From: Christensenellaceae bacterium | GTDB lineage: Bacteria > Bacillota > Clostridia > Christensenellales > SZUA-584 | Direction: 5' to 3' | Assembly (NCBI GenBank): GCA_012719815.1 | Contig: JAAXZP010000382.1 | Span: 1 to 10,488, forward strand | DNA: 10,488 bases | Shown here: positions 1 through 5,306 of the stretch, piece by piece | Position numbering within the stretch: position 1 is the stretch's first letter | How the letters are laid out: the number at the start of each line of letters is the position of its first letter | Notes under the pieces: model-generated | Seen by the model: the letters and a program-made list of their open reading frames with translations, nothing else | The model's database searches: none | Told to the model about the DNA's origin: nothing | Translations under genes and position numbers: made by a program

Positions 1-331
1 CGCCCAGCGCAATCGCTTTGGCCGAGTCGATCACGCTGCCGCCGCCCACCGCCAAAATGAAATTCAAGCCGTGCTCGCGGCACAGCCGGATGCCCTTCCT
101 CACCAGCGAGAGCCGCGGGGTGGGCTTCACGCCGGGAAGCTCTATGTATTCGACGCCCGCTTTTTTGAGCGAGTCGGTCACCTGGTCATACAACCCGGAT
201 TTTTTGATATGCCCGCCCCCGTAATGCAACAGCACGCGGTTCGCGTGTTTTTTGGTCTCCTCCCCAACCTTAAGCTCGGCCCCTTTGCCGAATATTATCT
301 CCGTGGGGCACAAAAAGCGAAAATCTATCAT
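1..331 (-). CDS. Iron-containing alcohol dehydrogenase (BdhA/YugJ-like), 5' part only
   Basis: This is the N-terminal 110 residues of a protein that continues past the left edge. It begins MIDFRFLCPTEIIFGKGAE, the opening of group III (iron-dependent) alcohol dehydrogenases. It then has LLHYGGGHIKKSGLYDQV at about residues 34-51, typical of the butanol-dehydrogenase BdhA/YugJ branch, and the NAD(P)-binding segment AVGGGSVIDSAKAIALG at 94-110. Members reduce aldehydes to alcohols with NAD(P)H in the cytoplasm, often in fermentation; the real substrate cannot be told from this part. The ATG is preceded by AAGGAG (342-347) at a 10-base spacing. The metal-binding histidines lie in the missing C-terminal half and cannot be checked. 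It is transcribed away from the SASP gene and is probably unrelated to the flagellar operon. Family assignment is firm; substrate is inference. Confidence 0.93.
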   Translation of the reverse strand, partial: MIDFRFLCPTEIIFGKGAELKVGEETKKHANRVLLHYGGGHIKKSGLYDQVTDSLKKAGVEYIELPGVKPTPRLSLVRKGIRLCREHGLNFILAVGGGSVIDSAKAIALG

Positions 332-369
332 TTAACCGACACTCCTTATTAAAATCAAATTTCAAAAAG

Positions 370-378
370 AGTATAACA
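370..378 (-). promoter_or_regulatory. Candidate sigma-A extended -10 promoter of the alcohol dehydrogenase
   Basis: On the minus strand the sequence reads TGTTATACT: a TATACT -10 hexamer (370-375) with the TG of an extended -10 one base upstream (377-378). The -35 position, 17 bases further upstream, reads TTTTTA, a poor match to TTGACA. An extended -10 can compensate for that. Transcription would begin near 363 and give a leader of about 30 bases before the ATG at 331. Seen by eye only. Confidence 0.4.
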
Positions 379-401
379 CAGCGCTCCATAAATAAAAAGG
401 C

Positions 402-434
402 GCTCGCCAATTATGTGTCATTTTTTTGGCGGGC
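402..434. repeat. Imperfect inverted repeat upstream of the dehydrogenase promoter
   Basis: GCTCGCCAA (402-410) pairs with TTGGCGGGC (426-434) over nine positions, one of them a G-T pair, around a 15-base loop. On the minus strand the stem is followed by GCC and five T residues, so it has some terminator character in that direction. No minus-strand gene lies directly upstream that would need it, unless fliY transcripts run this far. It also sits just upstream of the candidate dehydrogenase promoter, where an operator could be. Neither role is proven. Confidence 0.35.
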
Positions 435-520
435 TTGAGTGATATTGTCAGTTTATTTTTTAACACCCTGCAGAAAATATCAATGACAAGGTTTATATGT
501 CACAAAAGCCAGCCATCAGA

Positions 521-528
521 AAGGAGGT
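521..528 (+). promoter_or_regulatory. Ribosome binding site that decides the SASP start
   Basis: AAGGAGGT is a near-perfect Shine-Dalgarno sequence. A TTG at 532 in the same frame lies only 4-5 bases after the core, too close, whereas the ATG at 538 is 10 bases after the GGAGG core. This favours ATG 538 as the start. Confidence 0.75.
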
Positions 529-537
529 AAATTGCGT

Positions 538-759
538 ATGGCATCCCGGAACAGAAAATATGGTCCGGACCATCCCTGGACGAAGTTCAAGCTGGAATGT
601 GCGGCGGAAATAGGCCGTGTTCAGTATTGCAAGGAAAACAATGATGAATATAAGGGCGACCTGCCCAGCCGCGTGAACGGCGAGCAGGGCGGCCCGATCG
701 GCGGCCAGATGGTCAAGAAGATGATCGAATTCGCAAAACAGCAAAAAGGGATAGTCTAA
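538..759 (+). CDS. Alpha/beta-type small acid-soluble spore protein (SASP)
   Basis: A 73-residue protein. SASPs of this family coat and protect DNA in dormant spores and are degraded by the protease GPR at germination. Both conserved blocks are visible. KFKLECAAEIGRV (residues 16-28) matches the GPR-site region (typical form K-x-E-I-A-x-E-F-G-V), giving a predicted cut after E20. YKGDLPSRVNG followed by QMVKKMIEFA (38-48 and 57-66) matches the second DNA-binding block. Unusual points: a cysteine (C21) where Ile or Phe normally follows the cleavage site, a second cysteine (C31), and a short PIGG insertion after the conserved GG. The N-terminal tail is basic (ASRNRKYG). Expression in the forespore under sigma-G is expected from the family, but I could not see a convincing sigma-G promoter. 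It converges with fliY. Confidence 0.88.
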   Translation: MASRNRKYGPDHPWTKFKLECAAEIGRVQYCKENNDEYKGDLPSRVNGEQGGPIGGQMVKKMIEFAKQQKGIV

Positions 760-801
760 AGCATATTTAACATCATCTTACCGGAGCCTTGATTGGCCCG
801 T

Positions 802-826
802 CACCTCCCGTCTCAGACGGGAGGTG
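802..826 (+). terminator. Hairpin terminator after the SASP gene
   Basis: CACCTCCCGTC (802-812) and GACGGGAGGTG (816-826) form a perfect 11-bp stem with a three-base TCA loop, 42 bases after the SASP stop. On the plus strand it is followed by TCTTCTT, a weak pyrimidine tail. On the minus strand, where fliY transcripts arrive, the same stem forms but no T-run follows. It lies between convergent genes and may block both transcripts. It is best seen as the SASP terminator. Confidence 0.6.
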
Positions 827-872
827 TCTTCTTGCCGGAAAACGGGCGCTGCGCAGCCTTCAGATGAGCCGC

Positions 873-1994
873 TCAGTGCCTTTTTTCGCTGTTGGTCAGT
901 TCGGTGATGCGGACGCCGTAGTTGTCGTCGATAACGACCACTTCGCCGCGCGCAAACATCTTGCCGTTCACCAATATGTCCACCATCTCGCCGGCCAGGC
1001 GGTCCAGCACAATGATCGACCCCTGCCCCAGCTCCAGTATCTCTTTAATGCTCTTTTTCGTTTTTCCCAACAGCACCGTGACCTGCAGCGGTACATCGAT
1101 GATAAGGCCAATATTGTTCTTGTCATACCCGGTGTGCGTCATCGAAAACTCGGCAGGATCAGGGTCGCTGAACGACTGATACTTCACGGCTTTCAACTCC
1201 ACCTTCTGTTTATCGTTCGGCTTTGTCGGCGATTCTTTCACCGAAGCCGCTGTATGTTCCGTTGCAGGCGCCGCAGCGTGCTCTATTGGAGGCGCGGTAT
1301 ATTCCATCGCAGACGAGGAATATCCCATTGCGGATACTGCAGGCGCAGTTGCCGGGCTCTCAGGCTGTTTCTGCGCCGGCGCTTTGGGCAGCTCACCCGG
1401 CGTGATCAGCCACTGGGCCAGCTTTTTGCCGAAATCATAGGGTAATAGCTGCATGATGCTGCTGGTTAAAAGCCCTTCAATCTCCAGCCTGAAATTGATA
1501 CGGATAAATATCTCGTTGCTGTGACGCGAGCGTTCCTCATCCTCGTCAGGGCTTATCTCCCGCGTGACCGGCGGCGAGATGTTGACGTTCGTATGTATGA
1601 GGTCGGCAAGCGCCGTCGACGCAGCGCCCACCATCTGGTTCATAACCTCGCTGATGGCGCTTATGTAAAGCTCTTCCACCTGGTCGTCGCCGCCCAGCAG
1701 CACCGAAGTGATCTGAAGGGCGTCTTCCTTTTTGAGCAGGAAAACGGTGTTTCCGTCGATACCCTGTATATATTGCACCTCGGTAGTTACCACCGGCCGC
1801 TCAAACTCATTCAGGTATTCATTGCCGCGGATCAGCGTCACCATAGGCGTGGTGATGGTAACCCGCTTGTCCAGCATTGTGGACAAAGCCGTGGCGGAGG
1901 TGCCCATACATATATTGCCGATTTCCCCCAGCGCGTCTTTTTCGGCTGTGGTCAGTTGCTTTATATCATTCCCATCCAATGTTATCTGCGTCAT
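873..1994 (-). CDS. fliY: Flagellar motor switch phosphatase FliY
   Basis: FliY, 373 residues (B. subtilis FliY is of similar size), is the Firmicutes C-ring protein that combines a CheC-like CheY-P phosphatase with a C-terminal SpoA/FliN domain. Both phosphatase motifs (D/S-x3-E-x2-N-x22-P) are intact: D20, E24, N27, P50 and S112, E116, N119, P142. A Pro/Ala-rich linker at about 203-264 holds imperfect 7-8 residue repeats (SAMGYSS, SAMEYTA, PPIEHAA, APATEHTA). The SpoA domain covers about 295-366 (LIIDVPLQVTVLLGKTKKSI through MFARGEVVVIDDNYGVRI). The N-terminal tail lacks an obvious EIDxLL CheY-binding motif. The ATG lies inside the end of fliM (29-base overlap) with AAGGAGGA at 2003-2010. 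It is the last operon gene here, whereas cheY and fliO/fliP usually follow in relatives. CheY itself is not in the window. Confidence 0.97.
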   Translation of the reverse strand: MTQITLDGNDIKQLTTAEKDALGEIGNICMGTSATALSTMLDKRVTITTPMVTLIRGNEYLNEFERPVVTTEVQYIQGIDGNTVFLLKKEDALQITSVLLGGDDQVEELYISAISEVMNQMVGAASTALADLIHTNVNISPPVTREISPDEDEERSRHSNEIFIRINFRLEIEGLLTSSIMQLLPYDFGKKLAQWLITPGELPKAPAQKQPESPATAPAVSAMGYSSSAMEYTAPPIEHAAAPATEHTAASVKESPTKPNDKQKVELKAVKYQSFSDPDPAEFSMTHTGYDKNNIGLIIDVPLQVTVLLGKTKKSIKEILELGQGSIIVLDRLAGEMVDILVNGKMFARGEVVVIDDNYGVRITELTNSEKRH

Positions 1995-2979
1995 CTTCCA
2001 AATCCTCCTTGAGTATTTCCGTCACCTTCACGGCGTAATGGGAGCCGTACATGCCGACAAACCCCTTAAATTTAGGGATGTGTTCAACCTTTACGGTAAC
2101 CGGCATGTTGATGTTGTGGTTTATCTGTATGACATCTCCCACCTCGGTGTTGAGTATCTCCTCCAAAGTTGCCTGCGTGTCGTTAAACACCGCGTTGAGC
2201 GTCACATAGACGCCCGCCAAACTCTGCCCCGGGCTGCCCTGATCCGACAGGCGCGATCTCACGCTGTTCTGTTTGTACCAGGACTGCATGACCAGCTGTT
2301 TGGCAATGGGCTGCAGCGCCACATGCGGCAGGCAGATGTTGATGATGTCCACCGTCTCGCCGATGCTGACCTTCATCGTAATGATGGCGATGGGCTCGTT
2401 GGCGGACACGATCTGCACATACTGGGCGCTGGTCTCAATCCTGTCCAGCTGGGCGTTGACCTTGTTGATCTTCTCCCACGCCTCGTTCATGATGCCCAGC
2501 ATGCTTTTGATCACGCGCTCCATGATCGACAGCTCGATCTCGGTGAACGGTTTATCGAGAGCCTGCTTTTCTCCAGTGCCGCCCAGCAGCCGGCTGATGA
2601 TCTCATACGCTATCGCCGACGATATCAGGAACAGGGACGACCCCTGCAGCGGCGGCATGTTGATGATGGAAGCCACCACCGGCGACGGCATCGAATTGCT
2701 CAGCTCCGAGAACGTCTGCGCCTCGATGGACAGCACTTCCGCCTCGCAGACCGCCCGCAGCATGCCCGAAAGGAACGTGGACAGGCGGTTGGCGTAATTG
2801 TCATATATAAAGTGCAGCGTTCTGATCTGCTCCTTGGAGAACTTATTCGCAGTGCGGAAGTCGTAAACGCGAACTTCCTGTTTGTCCTCTTCCGGTTCCG
2901 GCTCCACCGCGACGTCCTTGCCGGATATCAAGACGCTTAGCAGCTCATCTATTTCGTTTTGCGATAATATATTGGACAA
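1966..2979 (-). CDS. fliM: Flagellar motor switch protein FliM
   Basis: FliM forms the middle of the C-ring, binds CheY-P and sets rotation direction. With the TTG start the N-terminus is MSNILSQNEIDELL, the canonical FliM opening with the EIDxLL CheY-P-binding motif. An acidic linker follows (about 25-36), then the CheC-like FliG-binding middle domain with its LLGGTGE motif (about 132-138), and a C-terminal SpoA domain (about 252-323) that pairs with FliY. Length is 337 residues, normal for the family. An upstream GTG at 2988 in the same frame would add MAR, but it overlaps the Shine-Dalgarno GAGGAG, which is spaced 8 bases from the TTG at 2979. The 3' end overlaps fliY by 29 bases; fliL ends 22 bases upstream. 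Confidence 0.97.
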   Translation of the reverse strand: MSNILSQNEIDELLSVLISGKDVAVEPEPEEDKQEVRVYDFRTANKFSKEQIRTLHFIYDNYANRLSTFLSGMLRAVCEAEVLSIEAQTFSELSNSMPSPVVASIINMPPLQGSSLFLISSAIAYEIISRLLGGTGEKQALDKPFTEIELSIMERVIKSMLGIMNEAWEKINKVNAQLDRIETSAQYVQIVSANEPIAIITMKVSIGETVDIINICLPHVALQPIAKQLVMQSWYKQNSVRSRLSDQGSPGQSLAGVYVTLNAVFNDTQATLEEILNTEVGDVIQINHNINMPVTVKVEHIPKFKGFVGMYGSHYAVKVTEILKEDLEDDADNIGWE

Positions 2980-2987
2980 TCGCGCCA

Positions 2988-2995
2988 CTCCTCAC
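2988..2995 (-). promoter_or_regulatory. Ribosome binding site that sets the fliM start at TTG 2979
   Basis: The minus strand reads GTGAGGAG, with core GAGGAG at 2988-2993. The last G of that core is the first base of an in-frame GTG, so the GTG cannot be the start used with this site. The TTG at 2979 lies 8 bases downstream and gives the canonical FliM N-terminus. Confidence 0.7.
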
Positions 2996-3001
2996 TTTAG
3001 T

Positions 3002-3400
3002 CTACTGGATTACGAAATCGTTGAAATAGACTTTCTGCAGAAAATCAATACCCATCTTTTTGGAGATATTCTGCCGCAGTTCTTCCCGCAACTGCTCCTC
3101 TATACCTATCGAGCGCAGCTCCTCTTCGTTCTTCTGACGCAGCGTAAATACGATGACATCCCGGATCACATGGTTGTTCTCCTTCAGGTACTCCTGCGCC
3201 TTCTCGGTGTCCGTCGTGGATATCTCCAGCACCACTGTCGTTTTCAGAAATCGCAGGCTGTCCTTGACATTGGTCACAAAGCTATCGCCGGTCGAGTAAT
3301 AAGATATCTCCGGCTCGGGCGCCGGCTTTAAAAACAGAAAATATACCGCACCTCCTGCCACCAGCAGCACCGCCACGATGATGATAATTGTCTTCTTCAT
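3002..3400 (-). CDS. fliL: Flagellar basal body-associated protein FliL
   Basis: FliL, 132 residues, is a single-pass inner-membrane protein that surrounds or stabilises stator units at the basal body. The sequence begins MKKT, then has one membrane helix at about 4-25 (IIIIVAVLLVAGGAVYFLFL), then a Pro/Glu linker. An outside domain follows with the usual FliL pattern: YYSTGDSFVTNV, then LKTTVVLEI, then a C-terminal NISKKMGIDFLQKVYFNDFVIQ-like segment ending the chain. The ATG is 3 bases after the motB stop, and its GGAGGAA (3407-3413) lies inside the end of motB. Stop TAG is followed directly by the fliM ribosome binding site. Size and position between motB and fliM agree with the family. 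Confidence 0.95.
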   Translation of the reverse strand: MKKTIIIIVAVLLVAGGAVYFLFLKPAPEPEISYYSTGDSFVTNVKDSLRFLKTTVVLEISTTDTEKAQEYLKENNHVIRDVIVFTLRQKNEEELRSIGIEEQLREELRQNISKKMGIDFLQKVYFNDFVIQ

Positions 3401-3403
3401 ATG

Positions 3404-4189
3404 TCATTCCTCCAACTTTGCCTGTATCACAAAATCCACTCGGCGGTTGTTTGCCCTGCCCTCTTCGGTCTCGTTGGTATCCACCGGGCGGTATTCCCCG
3501 AACCCTTCGGCCACCAGTTTCGCCGGGTCAATCTTCTCCATAATGCCCAGCATATATCTCCTCACGCTTGTCGCACGCATCGCTGACAAGTCGGAATTAT
3601 CCTTATATCTGTCCGAATGGATCGGGACGTTATCGGTATGCCCCTGTATCCACACCGTCTCGATTAAGTCGTGATAATTATCGAGTATGGCACACGTATC
3701 GTTCAGAATCGGCAAAGCCTCCGGTTTGATATCCACCTTTCCCGAGTCAAACAAAGCCCGGTCCGTCATGCGGATCAGTATGGAATCGTCGTCCTCTTTT
3801 GTCGCCTGCAATACCGATTCAAGCCCGTTTCTCTTAATATAGCTTTGGATCATTTCATACAGCTCCACAAACCGCTTTCTGTTGCCCGACAGGTTGGTGT
3901 CGTATTCCGCCTCCTGCTCCGTCGGCGTCGTTGTCACCGAAGGTTCCCAGCTGTTGCCCCGCAGCGCTTCTTCGATGACCTCGTCGGCATTCAGCGCCTG
4001 CACAGCCACGTACGGCGCACGCGTAAACGACTGGACAAGTTCCTCCCACTTCCTTGCGTCAATTGTTGACATCGAAAACAGCAGCACAAAAAATGTGAGC
4101 AGCAGCGTTACCATATCGCCATACGTGTTCATCCACGCCGGCGCGCCCCCCTCTTCCCCGGGCGGCGCAGGCTTCTTTCTACCTGCCAT
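3404..4189 (-). CDS. motB: Flagellar motor stator protein MotB
   Basis: MotB is the ion-conducting stator subunit that anchors the motor to peptidoglycan. With the ATG start it has 261 residues. A basic N-terminus (MAGRKKPAPPGEEG) precedes the single membrane helix (about 20-42), which carries the essential ion-binding aspartate in the motif YGDMVTLLLTFFVLLFS (D25). A linker and plug region follow. The OmpA-like peptidoglycan-binding domain spans about 145-258, with IQGHTDNVPI, NSDLSAMRA, VAEGFGEYRP and NNRRVDFVI. A TTG at 4198 in frame would add three residues, but it is only one base from AAAGGAG (4200-4206); ATG 4189 is 10 bases away and is preferred. The start overlaps the end of motA by 11 bases, consistent with coupled translation. 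Whether it uses protons or sodium is not decided here. Confidence 0.97.
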   Translation of the reverse strand: MAGRKKPAPPGEEGGAPAWMNTYGDMVTLLLTFFVLLFSMSTIDARKWEELVQSFTRAPYVAVQALNADEVIEEALRGNSWEPSVTTTPTEQEAEYDTNLSGNRKRFVELYEMIQSYIKRNGLESVLQATKEDDDSILIRMTDRALFDSGKVDIKPEALPILNDTCAILDNYHDLIETVWIQGHTDNVPIHSDRYKDNSDLSAMRATSVRRYMLGIMEKIDPAKLVAEGFGEYRPVDTNETEEGRANNRRVDFVIQAKLEE

Positions 4190-4994
4190 CCTGCGCAATC
4201 TCCTTTACTTCCGGATTGGGCTGCTGCATCGATTCTTCCGCTCTCCTGATATCCCGCCGCGATATGAACGCGCTCAGCTTATCCCTGATGATGCGCGGAT
4301 TTTCGCCGTCCTGTATGGAGAGCAGCCCTTCCATATACAGTTCCTTCTGCAGCGCCTCGGCGTCGCTCAACGCCTTAAGCTTTTTGGATATCGGCGTGAA
4401 CACCAGGTTGGCGAGTATCACGCCGTAGAACGTCGTCACAAGGGCCGTCGCCATGTTGGGGCCCAGCGATGCCGTATCAGTCAGATTTTGCAGCATCAGT
4501 ATCAGACCGATTAATGTTCCGATCATACCGTACGCCGGCGCATAGGCTGCCATGCTGTTGATGATGTTCTGACCCTGCGTATGGCGCTCCTGGATAAACG
4601 CTATCTCCGTCTCCAGTATGTTCTTGACAAGCTCGCCGTCCGCGCCGTCCACGATGAGCATTATCCCTTTCTGCAGAAAAGGATTGTCCACTTCGGCTAT
4701 AGCGTCCTCCAGAGCCAGCAGCCCTTCGCGGCGCGCCACATTGGCGATCTTGACGATGAGCTCAATATCTTCATTCAGGTCGATTTTTTGTTTCTTGAAG
4801 GCCGCAAAATAAATAGTCTTCAAGGTTTTCAGCATGCTGCCCGGATAAGATATGATGGTGGACGCGATGGTGCCGCCGAGCACGATGAATATCGATGCCG
4901 GGTCATAAAACGCGCCCAAGTCACCATGCAACAGAATCGATATGACTATGCATGCAATTCCGGCCCCTAATCCAATAACCGTTGTTTTTTCCAA
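4179..4994 (-). CDS. motA: Flagellar motor stator protein MotA
   Basis: MotA, 271 residues with the TTG start, is the four-helix stator subunit that pairs with MotB and pushes on FliG. The N-terminus MEKTTVIGLGAGIACIV is a typical first membrane helix. The cytoplasmic loop carries the FliG-interaction segment ARREGLLALED (R88/R89 and E96, matching the charged residues R90 and E98 of E. coli). The conserved prolines near the channel are present: AAYAPAYGMIGTLIGL (P153) and VFTPISKKL (P201). A GTG at 5003 in frame would add MLA, but it lies inside the Shine-Dalgarno GAGGTG (5001-5006). TTG 4994 follows at a 6-base spacing and gives the family's usual length. The start lies just after the flbD stop and the end overlaps motB. 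Confidence 0.97.
   Translation of the reverse strand: MEKTTVIGLGAGIACIVISILLHGDLGAFYDPASIFIVLGGTIASTIISYPGSMLKTLKTIYFAAFKKQKIDLNEDIELIVKIANVARREGLLALEDAIAEVDNPFLQKGIMLIVDGADGELVKNILETEIAFIQERHTQGQNIINSMAAYAPAYGMIGTLIGLILMLQNLTDTASLGPNMATALVTTFYGVILANLVFTPISKKLKALSDAEALQKELYMEGLLSIQDGENPRIIRDKLSAFISRRDIRRAEESMQQPNPEVKEIAQDGR
4200..4206 (-). promoter_or_regulatory. Ribosome binding site that sets the motB start at ATG 4189
   Basis: The minus strand reads AAAGGAG inside the end of motA. An in-frame TTG at 4198 is one base away, too close to use; the ATG at 4189 is 10 bases downstream. Confidence 0.7.
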
Positions 4995-5000
4995 CGCTAA

Positions 5001-5006
5001 CACCTC
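5001..5006 (-). promoter_or_regulatory. Ribosome binding site that sets the motA start at TTG 4994
   Basis: GAGGTG on the minus strand is complementary to the 16S tail. Its last three bases form an in-frame GTG, and its 5' G is the last base of the flbD TAG stop codon (5006-5008). The TTG at 4994, 6 bases after, is the likely start and gives a canonical MotA N-terminus. Confidence 0.65.
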
Positions 5007-5215
5007 TATTTGTTTTCAGCCTCTCCCAGGTTCGGACAGAATATCTTCCTTTTGTACTCAATGATCATCCTTTGCAGCTCTTCGCACGATTCCGCCACCA
5101 CCATCTTGCGGCCGGACATCATGGACACCACCGTATTGGGCGTCTCCTCCGCGAATTCGATGAGATCGCAGTTGATTAGAAACTCTTCGTTGTTTAAGCG
5201 ATGTACTCTGATCAA
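5006..5215 (-). CDS. flbD: FlbD family flagellar protein
   Basis: A 69-residue protein of the FlbD family of small, conserved flagellar-operon proteins (swarming motility protein SwrD in B. subtilis). Recognisable features are the opening MIRVHRLNNEEFLINCDLIEF, the central ETPNTVVSMMSGRKMVV strand pair, and the C-terminal helix with IIEYKRKIF. SwrD is reported to raise flagellar motor power, probably through the stator; here the gene sits directly before motA and motB, consistent with that. The start is a TTG with AAGGA (5226-5230) 10 bases upstream; no ATG or GTG is available at the family's conserved N-terminus. The stop codon merges with the motA ribosome binding site. No membrane segment is visible. 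The family call is firm; the mechanism is inference. Confidence 0.93.
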   Translation of the reverse strand: MIRVHRLNNEEFLINCDLIEFAEETPNTVVSMMSGRKMVVAESCEELQRMIIEYKRKIFCPNLGEAENK

Positions 5216-5254
5216 TCTAACTCAATCCTTCCCTACCTATTTGCGCGGTGCGTC

Positions 5255-5296
5255 GGGTTCCCCGGGGGAACCCCCGCCGGCGGATGCGCCGGCGGG
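5255..5296 (-). ncRNA. Two adjacent GC-rich intercistronic stem-loops between flgE and flbD
   Basis: GGGTTCCC (5255-5262) pairs with GGGAACCC (5266-5273) around a 3-base loop. CCCGCCGGCG (5273-5282) pairs perfectly with CGCCGGCGGG (5287-5296) around GATG. They abut, share one base, and begin 10 bases after the flgE stop. Neither is followed by a T-run on the minus strand, so a classic terminator is unlikely. An element that protects flgE mRNA or tunes read-through into flbD-motAB is a plausible role. This is a structural call from the sequence, not a known RNA family. Confidence 0.5.
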
Positions 5297-5306
5297 TGGC
5301 CTCGCG

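Noticed and set aside
71..352. 93-residue open frame on the plus strand
   Set aside because: Antisense to the clearly recognisable alcohol dehydrogenase on the minus strand.
431..500. Possible sigma-G promoter for the SASP gene
   Set aside because: Several A/T-rich stretches were compared with the sigma-G -35 and -10 consensus (roughly TGAATA and CATACTA). None matched well at the right spacing.
493..744. 83-residue open frame on the minus strand
   Set aside because: Antisense to the SASP gene, which has a strong ribosome binding site and conserved family blocks.
801..813. Resemblance of TCACCTCCCGTCT to the 3' end of 16S rRNA
   Set aside because: The match is short and sits inside a symmetric hairpin; no other rRNA sequence is present. 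Coincidence is the simplest reading.
1732..2940. 402-residue open frame on the plus strand
   Set aside because: It is antisense to fliM and the start of fliY, both unmistakable. Its composition is rich in His and Arg, as expected of a shadow frame in GC-biased DNA.
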